This document shows, one piece after another, positions 28,102-36,301 of a DNA stretch of 64,000 nt. Location of the stretch: contig NZ_JAOXSR010000001.1 of NCBI RefSeq assembly GCF_026163685.1, positions 558,001 through 622,000 on the forward strand, in the 5' to 3' direction. How positions within the stretch are numbered: position 1 is the stretch's first letter; each line of letters starts with the position of its first letter. The notes beneath the pieces were generated by a model. The model searched no databases. It had not been told where the DNA came from and worked only from the letters and a program-made list of their open reading frames with translations. Both the position numbers and the translations under genes were made by a program. The stretch is from Oerskovia flava. Lineage in GTDB: Bacteria; Actinomycetota; Actinomycetes; Actinomycetales; Cellulomonadaceae.

Positions 28102-29864
28102 GCAGCAAGCGCGCGCCGTCCGCACCACCGCTCATCAAGGGCTTCGAGTACGTCTCCCTCATCGGATCCGGCGGGTTCTCCGACGTCTTCCTCTACCAGC
28201 AGCAGCGACCGCGTCGGCGGGTGGCGGTCAAGGTCCTGCTGCACGAGTGGTCGGGGGAGGCGCAGCGGGCCGCGTTCGACGCCGAGGCCGACCTCATGGC
28301 GACGCTGTCGACGCACCCGTCGATCGTCACGATGTACGAGGCCGACGTCGCGGACGACGGCCGCCCGTACCTCGCGATGGAGTACTGCTCGCGCCCCAAC
28401 CTCGGCGCGCGCTACCGCGCCGAGAGGTTCAGCGTGGCGGAGGCGCTGCGCGTGGCGGTGCAGATCGCGGGGGCCGTGGAGACGGCCCACCAGCTCGGCA
28501 TCGTGCACCGCGACATCAAGCCGGCGAACATCCTCGTCACGGAGTACGGGCACCCGGTCCTCACGGACTTCGGCATCTCCGCGACCCTCGCCGACGCGAC
28601 CCGCGCGGAGGGCATGTCGATCCCGTGGTCCCCGCCGGAGTCGTTCGGCGACCCGCCGCAGAGCGGCCTGCCCACGGACATCTGGGCGTTGGCCGCTACG
28701 ACGTACACGCTGCTCGCGGGCCGGACCCCCTTCGAGGTGCCGGGCGGGTCGAACTCGAGCGCGAGCCTGATGAGCCGGATCGAGCAGGCGCCGCTCGCGC
28801 GGATCGGCCGCTCGGACGTCCCTGCCTCGCTCGAGCGCACGCTCGGCACGGCGATGGCGAAGGCGCCCGGGTCCCGCTACCCGACGATGCTCGCGTTCGC
28901 GCGGGCGCTGCAGCAGGTGCAGACCGAGCTCTCGCTCGCGGTGACGCCGATCGACGTCGTCGACGGGTCCGGTCAGGTGCATGTCGAGGAACCGGACGAC
29001 GACGGAGGCACCCGTCTGCGCCAGGTCGTCGCGATCGACCCACGTGGCGCGCGGCCCGCGGCCCCTGCCACCGGGCCGTCCGGGACGACACCGTACGCTG
29101 CGGGCACGGGCACGGGCACGAGCGGTGCGGTCGCCCCCGCGGGGACCTCGCCGACGTCGGACCTCGGTCCGGTGCCGTTGCCGCAGCACACGCCCGCCGG
29201 GTACGCGCAGCAAGCGTCCGCGCAGGAGGCGCCGCCCGTCGCGCCGGTGCGGACCCCGCCGCCGGTCGTGGCCCCGGCCCCGCGCTGGGGAACGGCGCCG
29301 GTCGAGGACACGGTGCACCGCACGCCCGACGTCGTGGGCGCCCCGACCCCCGGCGAGGAGGCCCCGACCCGGCGCCGTGCGCTGTGGCCGGCGATCGTCG
29401 CCGCCGTGGTGCTCGTCGGCGTCGGGATCGGGGGCTACGCCGTGCTCGACGCGTCCGACGGTTCGGACCCGAGACCGACCGGGACGGCGAGCAGCACTGC
29501 GGGTGGCACGTCGACCGACGGGTCGCCCGGGGAGGATGACGCCGGCTCGGGCGCAGGCTCCGGCGAGTCCACGCCCCAGGACAACCTCGGCGCGCTCGTC
29601 CCCTCGGTGACGGACCTGGACGGCACCTACGACGCCGACACCGACGAGGTGACGTTCACCTGGGAGTCCCCGTCCCACGAGGAGGGCGACACCTATCGGT
29701 GGCGGAGGCTGAGCGCCGGCAGCGCCGGGCCGTGGGAGCCTGCCGACCTCGACGCCGTGGTGCCGGTCGAGGGCCCCGAGACCTGTGTCGAGGTGACGCT
29801 CGTGCGGGACGGGCGGGCGTCGGCGTACCCCAAGCAGACCTGCGTGAGGACGGAGTCCGAGTGA
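28098..29864 (+). CDS. receptor-type Ser/Thr protein kinase
   Basis: This 588-aa PknB-type kinase starts at a GTG overlapping the upstream stop. The catalytic domain (about 15-280) is complete: glycine loop GSGGFSDV, Lys45, HRDIKPANIL with Asp139, DFGIS with Asp157, and SIPWSPPES. A Pro/Ala-rich juxtamembrane linker is followed by one TM (about 427-450). The outer domain of some 125 residues is short, beta-rich and fibronectin-like (DGTYDADTDEVTFTW) with a Cys pair; PASTA repeats are absent. The fibronectin-like ectodomain could sense the giant fibronectin/Ig protein of the same locus. The FHA proteins and the FHA-bearing ATPase are plausible substrates. Confidence 0.94.
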   Translation: MSSKRAPSAPPLIKGFEYVSLIGSGGFSDVFLYQQQRPRRRVAVKVLLHEWSGEAQRAAFDAEADLMATLSTHPSIVTMYEADVADDGRPYLAMEYCSRPNLGARYRAERFSVAEALRVAVQIAGAVETAHQLGIVHRDIKPANILVTEYGHPVLTDFGISATLADATRAEGMSIPWSPPESFGDPPQSGLPTDIWALAATTYTLLAGRTPFEVPGGSNSSASLMSRIEQAPLARIGRSDVPASLERTLGTAMAKAPGSRYPTMLAFARALQQVQTELSLAVTPIDVVDGSGQVHVEEPDDDGGTRLRQVVAIDPRGARPAAPATGPSGTTPYAAGTGTGTSGAVAPAGTSPTSDLGPVPLPQHTPAGYAQQASAQEAPPVAPVRTPPPVVAPAPRWGTAPVEDTVHRTPDVVGAPTPGEEAPTRRRALWPAIVAAVVLVGVGIGGYAVLDASDGSDPRPTGTASSTAGGTSTDGSPGEDDAGSGAGSGESTPQDNLGALVPSVTDLDGTYDADTDEVTFTWESPSHEEGDTYRWRRLSAGSAGPWEPADLDAVVPVEGPETCVEVTLVRDGRASAYPKQTCVRTESE

Positions 29865-30559
29865 GCGAGCTGGCGATCGAGTTCTGCGGTGAGTGGTTCC
29901 GTGCCGACCCGGACGGCCCGACGTTCGACATCGGCCGTGACGGTGACCTCGCCATCGAGGACAACCCGTACCTGCACCGTCGCTTCCTGTGCATCACGTA
30001 CGAGGCCGGGCTGTGGTGGCTCGTCAACGTCGGCACGCTCATCTCCGCGACGGTCTGTGACGCGGGCGGGGGAGTGCAGTCCTGGCTGTCGCCGGGCAAC
30101 CGGCTGCCGATCGTCTTCCCCACGACGTCGATCGTCTTCACCGCTGGCCCGACGACGTACGAGATCCTCGCCCAGCTCAAGGGCGCGCCGTACCAGGAGA
30201 TCCGCTCCGAGGACCCCGACACCGGCGCGACGACGATCGGCATGATCAGCTTCACGACGAGCCAGAAGCAGCTCATCGTGGCGCTCGCGGAGCCGATGCT
30301 GCGCCGTGACGGCACCGGGCTGTCGGAGATCCCCAGCTCGGCCGGCGCGGCCGCGCGGCTCGGCTGGGCCACGACGCGGTTCAACCGCAAGCTCGACAAC
30401 GTCTGCGACAAGCTCGACCGGATCGGGGTCAAGGGGCTGCGCGGAGGGCCGGGCGCGCTCGCGACGAACCGTCGTGCGCGCCTCGTCGAGTACGCGGTCG
30501 CGTCCCGGCTCGTCACGACCGAGGATCTCCCGCTGCTCGACCTGACCGAGGACGTCTGA
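29861..30559 (+). CDS. FHA-like / winged-helix protein
   Basis: This 232-aa protein starts at a GTG overlapping the kinase stop. The N-terminal half looks like a divergent FHA fold (DIGRDGDLAIEDNPYLHRRF, then LWWLVNVG), but the NG turn is replaced. The C-terminal half (about 135-225) looks like a winged helix-turn-helix: TTSQKQLIVALAEPMLR, AARLGWATTRFNRKLDNVCDKL. It may be a phospho-responsive transcription factor or a cytosolic adaptor for the ATPase encoded 3 bases downstream. The FHA assignment is moderate, the helix-turn-helix good. Confidence 0.8.
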   Translation: MSELAIEFCGEWFRADPDGPTFDIGRDGDLAIEDNPYLHRRFLCITYEAGLWWLVNVGTLISATVCDAGGGVQSWLSPGNRLPIVFPTTSIVFTAGPTTYEILAQLKGAPYQEIRSEDPDTGATTIGMISFTTSQKQLIVALAEPMLRRDGTGLSEIPSSAGAAARLGWATTRFNRKLDNVCDKLDRIGVKGLRGGPGALATNRRARLVEYAVASRLVTTEDLPLLDLTEDV

Positions 30560-30562
30560 CCC

Positions 30563-33500
30563 GTGCGCATCAAGCTGACCCTGCACCGCCCCGACGCGTC
30601 CCTGACCAACGTCGCCGTCACCGCCGACGCCACCGCGTCGGTGCGCGACGTCGCCGAGGCGCTGTTCGCGGGCGACCCCGCCCGCGCGGGGACCCCGGTG
30701 CCGGACCGGCTCAGCCTCGAGGTCACGACCGACTCGGCACGGGGCTCGCAGGGACGAGTCCTGAGCCCCACGAGCGACCTCATCGAGGCCGGCCTGCGGT
30801 CGGGGTCCACGGTCTCGATCGTCCGGGTCTCGGAACAGTTCGAGAGCCCTGGGCAGGACCGCGGTCCGGCTGTCGCCGTCCTGCGGGTCCTCGAGGGGCC
30901 CGACGCCGGGCGCGAGTTCCCGCTGCCCGTCGGCACGAGCTACCTCGGCCGCGACCGGGACATGGACATCCGTCTCAGCGACACGCTCGTCTCCAAGCGC
31001 CACGCGCGGATCACGGTCGGCGAGTCGATCGAGATCGTCGACACGAACTCCGCGAACGGTCTGGTCATGGGCGGCGAGCGGATGACCCGCGCGCACCTGA
31101 CGTCGGCGGACACCGTCGAGATCGGCGGGACCACGGTCTCTGTCGTCGCGCTGCAGCGCACCGCCGCCGCCGTGGTGCCGTCGAGCCCGATCATCGAGTT
31201 CAACCGCTCGCCGCGCGTCGTCGCCCGGTTCCCCGAGCGGGAGCTGGCCCCGCCGAAGCCGCCGCAGCCGCTGCAGCCCGCCCGGTTCCCCCTCGTCGCG
31301 ATGGTGGCCCCGCTCCTCATGGGCGTGGTGCTGTTCTCGATCCGGCAGAACGTGCTGTCCGTCGTGTTCATCGCGCTCAGCCCGCTGATCATGATCGGCA
31401 ACTACATCGACCAGAAGATCACGGGGCGGCGGCGGTTCCGGGCGCAGGTGGCGCAGTTCAAGGAATCCGTCACGGCGATGCACGAGACGATCGAGCGCAC
31501 CCACGCCGTCGAGCGTGCCGTACGCCTGACCGAGACGCCGTCCGTCGCCGACACCCTCGACGCCGTCCGGCGCTTCGGCGGGCTCCTGTGGACGCACCGC
31601 CCGGAGCACCGGGCGTTCCTCAGCGTCCGGCTGGGCCTGGGGCGCGGGGTCTCCCGCGTTCAGGTCGAGGACGCCGGGTCCGCCGACACGCTGCCCGAGT
31701 TCCTCCGTGAGATCGAGGAGCTCCAGGCGCACTGCGCCCACATCGACGGCGTCCCGATCGTCGCCCACCTGCGCACCGCGGGTGCCACGGGGATCGCCGG
31801 GCCCAGCGCGAGGGCGGCGGCCGTGGGCCGCGGTGTGCTCGTCCAGCTCGCCGCCCTGCACTCGCCCGCGGAGCTCGTGCTCACCGCGATCACCTCACCG
31901 CGCTCGCGGACCGAGTGGGAGTGGCTCGAGTGGTTGCCCCACACGGGGTCGCCGCACAGCCCGCTCGACGGCGCGCACCTGGCGGACAACCCCGGTGCGG
32001 GCGCCGCGCTCCTCTCGCGGCTGGAGGACCTCATCGGCTCGCGCGGGGCGGACCTCGACCGGCCGGCGGAGCGGCGCGGGGAGCTCGACCCGCACAAGGA
32101 GACCGAGAAGCTGCCCGAGCCGGTCCTGCCGACCGTCGTCGTGCTCGTGGAGGACGACGCCCCGGTGGACCGTTCACGCCTGACCCGCCTCGTGGAGCGC
32201 GGGCCGGACGTGGGCGTGCACGTCGTGTGGGTCGCGCCGACGGTCGAGCAGCTGCCCGCCGCCTGCCGCACCTTCGTGCTCACCGGGACGGACGGCTCGA
32301 CGACGGGGGAGGTGCGCGTCGGCCGGCTGACGTTCCCCGTCGAGTGCGAGCCCGTCGACCTGGCGACCGCGCACGAGCTCGCCCGGATCCTCGCTCCGGT
32401 GGTCGACGTCGGCGCTCCCGTCGACGACGACTCGGACCTCCCGCGGTCGGTGTCCTACGTGACGCTCGCGGGGAAGTCGCTCGTGAGCGACCCCGAGGCG
32501 CTCGTCGAGCGCTGGCGGGAGAACAACTCGCTCACCGTGCGTGACGGCTCCCCGCCCGTGCGTCGGCGTTCGGACGGGACGCTGCGCGCGCTCGTCGGGC
32601 ACTCCGGCACCGAGCCGCTCCACCTCGACCTGCGGACGCAGGGGCCGCACGCCCTCGTCGGCGGGACGACGGGAGCCGGCAAGTCCGAGTTCCTCCAGGC
32701 GTGGGTGCTCGGCATGGCCGCGGCCCACAGCCCCGACCGGGTGACGTTCCTGTTCGTGGACTACAAGGGTGGCGCGGCGTTCGCCGACTGCGTGAACCTG
32801 CCGCACACCGTCGGGCTCGTCACGGACCTGTCGCCGCACCTCGTGCGCCGTGCGCTGACGTCGCTGCGCGCGGAGCTGCGCTACCGCGAGCACCTGCTCA
32901 ACCGGAAGAAGGCCAAGGACCTCATCTCCCTCGAGCGCACCGGCGACCCGGACACCCCGCCGAGCCTGCTCATCGTGGTGGACGAGTTCGCCGCCCTCGT
33001 CAACGAGGTCCCGGAGTTCGTCGACGGCGTCGTGGATGTCGCCCAACGAGGGCGCTCGCTGGGGCTGCACCTCATCCTCGCGACGCAGCGCCCTGCCGGT
33101 GTCATCAAGGACAACCTGCGGGCCAACACGAACCTGCGCGTCGCGCTGCGCATGGCCGACGAGGGGGACTCCACCGACATCCTCGGCATCCCCATGGCCG
33201 CGCACTTCGACCCGTCCATCCCGGGCCGCGGAGCGGTCAAGACCGGACCTGGTCGCATCACGCCGTTCCAGACGGGCTATGCCGGCGGCTGGACGACCGA
33301 CCAGCCCGAGCGTCCGCGCCTCGACGTCGAGGAGATGACCTTCGGCACGTCCGTGAAGTGGGACATCCCGGCACCCGAGGTCGAGGAGGTCGCCGACCCG
33401 GGGCCGAACGACATCGCGCTCGCGGTGGCAACCATCTCCGCCGCGGCGCGCGCCGCGGCGGTGCCGGAGCCTCGCAAGCCTTGGCTGCCCGAGCTCGCCA

Positions 33501-35020
33501 CGACGTACGACCTGGCGCTCCTGCCCAACCCGCGCACCGACGAGCGGCTGCTGCTCGGGGTCGTCGACGACCCGACGACCCAGCAGCAGCCCACGGTCTT
33601 CTACGAGCCGGACCGCGACGGGAACATGGCGATCTACGGCACGGGCGGGTCGGGCAAGAGCGCGGCGCTGCGCTCGATCGCCGTCTCGGCCGCCATCACG
33701 GCGCGCGGTGGGCCCGTGCAGGTGTACGCCATCGACTGCGGCGCGAACGGCCTGCGCATGCTCGAAGACCTGCCGCACGTGGGTGCCGTGATCTCCGGCG
33801 ACGACTCCGAGCGCGTGACCCGTGTGCTGCGCATGCTGCGCACGGTCGTCGACGAGCGGTCGGCGCGCTACGCGAGCGTCCGGGCGGGCACCATCGGCGA
33901 GTACCGGGCGCTGGCGTCAGTGCCGACCGAGCCCCGCATCCTGCTCCTCGTCGACGGGATCGGCGCCTTCCGGGACGAGTACGAGTACAAGTCGACGCCG
34001 TGGTTCCCGGTCTTCGCCGCGTTCTCCCAGATCGCGACCGACGGCCGCCAGGTCGGGGTGCACGTCGTGGTCACCGGGGACCGGCCCTCGTCGGTGCCGA
34101 CGTCCCTGGGCTCCACCATCCAGCGCCGCCTCGTGCTGCGCCTGGCCAACGCGGACGACTACATGATGCTCGGCACCCCCAAGGATGTCCTCTCGGCCGC
34201 CTCCCCGCCGGGACGGGGTGTGCTCGAGGGCAACGAGGTGCAGGTCGCCGTCCTCGGCGGCGACGCCAACGTCTCGATCCAGTCGCGTGAGATCGCCCGC
34301 CTCAAGGACGCGATGGTGCGCAACGGCGTGCCCGAGGCGCCACGGGTCGAGCGCCTGCCGGACTCCTTCCCGCTGGACGCGCTGCCGCTCACGGTCGGTG
34401 GTACCCCGGTCTTCGGACTGGACGACATGGACATCGCCCCGGTGGGCCTGCCCGAGAAGGGCACGCTGCTGCTGGGCGGGCCGCCGTCGTCGGGCCGCAC
34501 GACGGCGCTCGTGGCCATGGCGCAGGCCGTCGCGCGGTCGCGTCCCGGCACGCGCGTCGTGTACTTCTCCCCGCGCAGCACCCCGATCTCGGGACTGCCG
34601 TGCTGGGACGTGGCGGCGACGTCGCCCGAGGAGGTCGTCAAGGTCGTCGAGAACCTCAAGGAGTCCGTCGAGAGCGGGCGGGTCGGCCGTGGGGAGATCG
34701 TGGTGCTGGTCGAGAGCATCACCGAGTTCACGGGCACCCCCGCCGAGACGCCGCTCGACAAGTTCGTGCAGGCGCTCGTCCGTGCAGGCCAGCTGGTGGT
34801 CGGCGAGGCCGAGACCTCCACCTGGAGCCAGGCGTGGTCGCTCGCCAAGCCGTTCAAGGCGGGCCGCACAGGCCTGCTGCTGACCCCGGGGGACACGGAC
34901 GGCGACCTGCTCCTCGGCACGTCGCTCGGCCGGATCCGCAGGGCAGACTTCCCGGTCGGGCGAGGCTTCCTCGTCGTGTCGGGTCGCGCCCGGAAGATGC
35001 ACGTCGCGCTTCCGGAGTGA
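30563..35020 (+). CDS. EccC/EssC-type FtsK/SpoIIIE secretion ATPase with ubiquitin-like and FHA domains
   Basis: This is the motor of a type VII-like secretion system (1,485 aa, GTG). Residues 1-90 look ubiquitin/YukD-like, and about 115-200 are an FHA domain (YLGRDRDMD, VSKRHARI, NSANG). Two TM segments lie at about 238-285. Three FtsK-like ATPase domains follow. The first has Walker A GTTGAGKS with Lys707 and Walker B IVVDEFAAL. The second has GTGGSGKS with Lys1032, but its Walker B reads LLLVDGIGAF without the Glu. In the third, Walker A is GPPSSGRT, with Arg1312 for Lys. Only the first looks fully competent, as known for EccC. An FHA N-terminus and this length are typical of firmicute EssC rather than mycobacterial EccC. 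No other conserved ESX membrane component is encoded nearby. Confidence 0.93.
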   Translation: MRIKLTLHRPDASLTNVAVTADATASVRDVAEALFAGDPARAGTPVPDRLSLEVTTDSARGSQGRVLSPTSDLIEAGLRSGSTVSIVRVSEQFESPGQDRGPAVAVLRVLEGPDAGREFPLPVGTSYLGRDRDMDIRLSDTLVSKRHARITVGESIEIVDTNSANGLVMGGERMTRAHLTSADTVEIGGTTVSVVALQRTAAAVVPSSPIIEFNRSPRVVARFPERELAPPKPPQPLQPARFPLVAMVAPLLMGVVLFSIRQNVLSVVFIALSPLIMIGNYIDQKITGRRRFRAQVAQFKESVTAMHETIERTHAVERAVRLTETPSVADTLDAVRRFGGLLWTHRPEHRAFLSVRLGLGRGVSRVQVEDAGSADTLPEFLREIEELQAHCAHIDGVPIVAHLRTAGATGIAGPSARAAAVGRGVLVQLAALHSPAELVLTAITSPRSRTEWEWLEWLPHTGSPHSPLDGAHLADNPGAGAALLSRLEDLIGSRGADLDRPAERRGELDPHKETEKLPEPVLPTVVVLVEDDAPVDRSRLTRLVERGPDVGVHVVWVAPTVEQLPAACRTFVLTGTDGSTTGEVRVGRLTFPVECEPVDLATAHELARILAPVVDVGAPVDDDSDLPRSVSYVTLAGKSLVSDPEALVERWRENNSLTVRDGSPPVRRRSDGTLRALVGHSGTEPLHLDLRTQGPHALVGGTTGAGKSEFLQAWVLGMAAAHSPDRVTFLFVDYKGGAAFADCVNLPHTVGLVTDLSPHLVRRALTSLRAELRYREHLLNRKKAKDLISLERTGDPDTPPSLLIVVDEFAALVNEVPEFVDGVVDVAQRGRSLGLHLILATQRPAGVIKDNLRANTNLRVALRMADEGDSTDILGIPMAAHFDPSIPGRGAVKTGPGRITPFQTGYAGGWTTDQPERPRLDVEEMTFGTSVKWDIPAPEVEEVADPGPNDIALAVATISAAARAAAVPEPRKPWLPELATTYDLALLPNPRTDERLLLGVVDDPTTQQQPTVFYEPDRDGNMAIYGTGGSGKSAALRSIAVSAAITARGGPVQVYAIDCGANGLRMLEDLPHVGAVISGDDSERVTRVLRMLRTVVDERSARYASVRAGTIGEYRALASVPTEPRILLLVDGIGAFRDEYEYKSTPWFPVFAAFSQIATDGRQVGVHVVVTGDRPSSVPTSLGSTIQRRLVLRLANADDYMMLGTPKDVLSAASPPGRGVLEGNEVQVAVLGGDANVSIQSREIARLKDAMVRNGVPEAPRVERLPDSFPLDALPLTVGGTPVFGLDDMDIAPVGLPEKGTLLLGGPPSSGRTTALVAMAQAVARSRPGTRVVYFSPRSTPISGLPCWDVAATSPEEVVKVVENLKESVESGRVGRGEIVVLVESITEFTGTPAETPLDKFVQALVRAGQLVVGEAETSTWSQAWSLAKPFKAGRTGLLLTPGDTDGDLLLGTSLGRIRRADFPVGRGFLVVSGRARKMHVALPE

Positions 35021-35027
35021 GGCGGGG

Positions 35028-35049
35028 ACATGGGGACCGGTCCCCATGT
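35028..35049. promoter_or_regulatory. perfect 22-bp palindrome before the WXG100 gene
   Basis: Half-site ACATGGGGACC is followed directly by its exact reverse complement. The site begins 7 bases after the ATPase stop and lies 88 bases before the WXG100 ATG. There is no loop and no T-run, so an operator is at least as likely as a terminator. Confidence 0.6.
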
Positions 35050-35137
35050 ACGACCCCGTCGATGCATGGTTGAGTTCTCTGTGTCGAGAACATGAGCGGC
35101 TGCCCGCAGGGGGCGGCCCCGAACGAAGGAGCAGGAC

Positions 35138-35410
35138 ATGGCTGGTATGTGGGGTCTTGATGTCGAGCAGGTCCGGCAGCTCTCGGTCGAGCTGAACTCG
35201 AAGTCCGGTGAGATCGAGACGATCGCCAGCACGCTCACGTCGCGTCTCGCCTCGACGGCCTGGGAGGGCCCGGACGCCACGCGCTTCCGCGACGACTGGC
35301 AGAGCATCCACCTGACGGCGCTGAACAACGTGTCGCAGGCGCTCGCCGAGGCGGGCAACCGTGCTCAGCAGAACGCTGCGGAGCAGGAGAGCACCTCGAA
35401 CGCTGGCTGA
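35138..35410 (+). CDS. WXG100-family (EsxA/EsxB-like) protein
   Basis: This small all-helical protein (90 aa) has the WXG100 hairpin: helix 1, the W-x-G turn WEG at 42-44 (AWEGPDATRF), then helix 2. GAAGGAG sits 7 bases before the ATG. Family members are substrates or partners of EccC/EssC ATPases, and the ATPase gene is immediately upstream. Only one WXG100 gene is present, so a homodimer is likely. The C-terminus (AAEQESTSNAG) has no clear YxxxD/E export motif. A strong hairpin follows, suggesting a separate, abundant transcript. Confidence 0.93.
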   Translation: MAGMWGLDVEQVRQLSVELNSKSGEIETIASTLTSRLASTAWEGPDATRFRDDWQSIHLTALNNVSQALAEAGNRAQQNAAEQESTSNAG

Positions 35411-35424
35411 CGCCGGTTCGGGAA

Positions 35425-35460
35425 CGAAGGGCGCGAGATCCTCGGATCTCGCGCCCTTCG
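35425..35460 (+). terminator. strong hairpin after the WXG100 gene
   Basis: A perfect 16-17 bp stem (CGAAGGGCGCGAGATCC and its complement) closes around a tiny CTCG loop, 14 bases after the WXG100 stop. No U-tract follows, as usual in high-G+C actinobacteria. Confidence 0.85.
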
Positions 35461-35597
35461 CGCGTGCGGGCGGCGGCGCCGGCAGCGAGCGGTGCCGGGT
35501 CGCGTATCGTGCCGCGTGTGTCGGGCGCACGGCGCCGACCTGACCTGTGGGCGGCACGCCGCGGGTCCCCCGAGACGAAGGACGGACCAGGACCATC

Positions 35598-36074
35598 ATG
35601 AGCACCCAGCTCGCCTATCCCAGCGCTGACTTCCCCGGACCGGTCGGGGTGGGGATCGACCAGCCCGAGGGGTGGCAGCCGCTGCCCGACGTCGCCGTGC
35701 CGCTCGCCCTCGCGAAGGACGTGGAGGCGGGGGCGTTCCGGCCGAACGTCATCGTCATCGTCTCGCGCGTCCGCCGCCAGTACGGCCTGGAGCAGGCGGT
35801 CGCCGAGCTCCTCGGCAAGCTCACCGGCGTCGACGGCTACACGGAGATCGGGCGGGAGGAGCGCGACGTCGCAGGCTTCCCGGGCTTCCGCGTCGAGGCG
35901 TCGTTCCCCGACGCGCAGGGCGGGACGCTCGCGCAGGCCGTCCGCCTGACGGTCGTCGACCGGGGACCCGTCCTCGACATGGTCCAGACGACCGGCACCT
36001 GCGCGGGCCACCAGATGGCCGGCACGTGGCCGGAGATCCGTGCGATCCAGGACAGCCTGCGCATCACAGCCTGA
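35598..36074 (+). CDS. LpqN/Mog1-PsbP-fold-like small protein
   Basis: This 158-aa protein starts at an ATG preceded by GAAGGACGGACC. It has no signal peptide or lipobox. Its pattern recalls the mycobacterial LpqN/LpqT family and the related Mog1/PsbP fold: an early P-x-GW segment (QPEGWQPLPD), then NVIVIVSRV, a central helix and the strand pair LAQAVRLTVVDRGPVLDMVQTTG. The match is by pattern only. Its place after the WXG100 gene suggests a cytosolic chaperone or accessory for the secretion ATPase, similar in idea to DUF1795/Eag chaperones. That is inference. Confidence 0.7.
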   Translation: MSTQLAYPSADFPGPVGVGIDQPEGWQPLPDVAVPLALAKDVEAGAFRPNVIVIVSRVRRQYGLEQAVAELLGKLTGVDGYTEIGREERDVAGFPGFRVEASFPDAQGGTLAQAVRLTVVDRGPVLDMVQTTGTCAGHQMAGTWPEIRAIQDSLRITA

Positions 36075-36188
36075 GGTCCACCGCATCCCTGGCCGGGTCG
36101 AGGCCGGTGTTACATTGGGCCACATCGCGAGACGGGGTATCCATCTGGCGAGACTGGCTGGCACAGTGAGGGTTCACTGACGCAGTCG

Positions 36189-36194
36189 TACAAT
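36189..36194 (+). promoter_or_regulatory. candidate -10 for the ferredoxin reductase gene
   Basis: TACAAT is the best sigma70-type -10 in the 227-base gap, giving a leader of about 100 bases. The -35 region is weak. Nothing else clear is seen in 36075-36301. Confidence 0.4.
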
Positions 36195-36301
36195 CGAGTT
36201 GGTCTGCCCGACCAGTCGCAGGGCCGGAGCAGCGCGCACAGCGCGACGCACGGAACGACGGCGGACGACCACTCATCCTCGATCGGAAGGCGCCCATCCT
36301 C

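Noticed and set aside
35425-35460. Regulatory operator after the WXG100 gene
   Set aside because: The long stem with a tiny loop just after the stop fits a terminator better.
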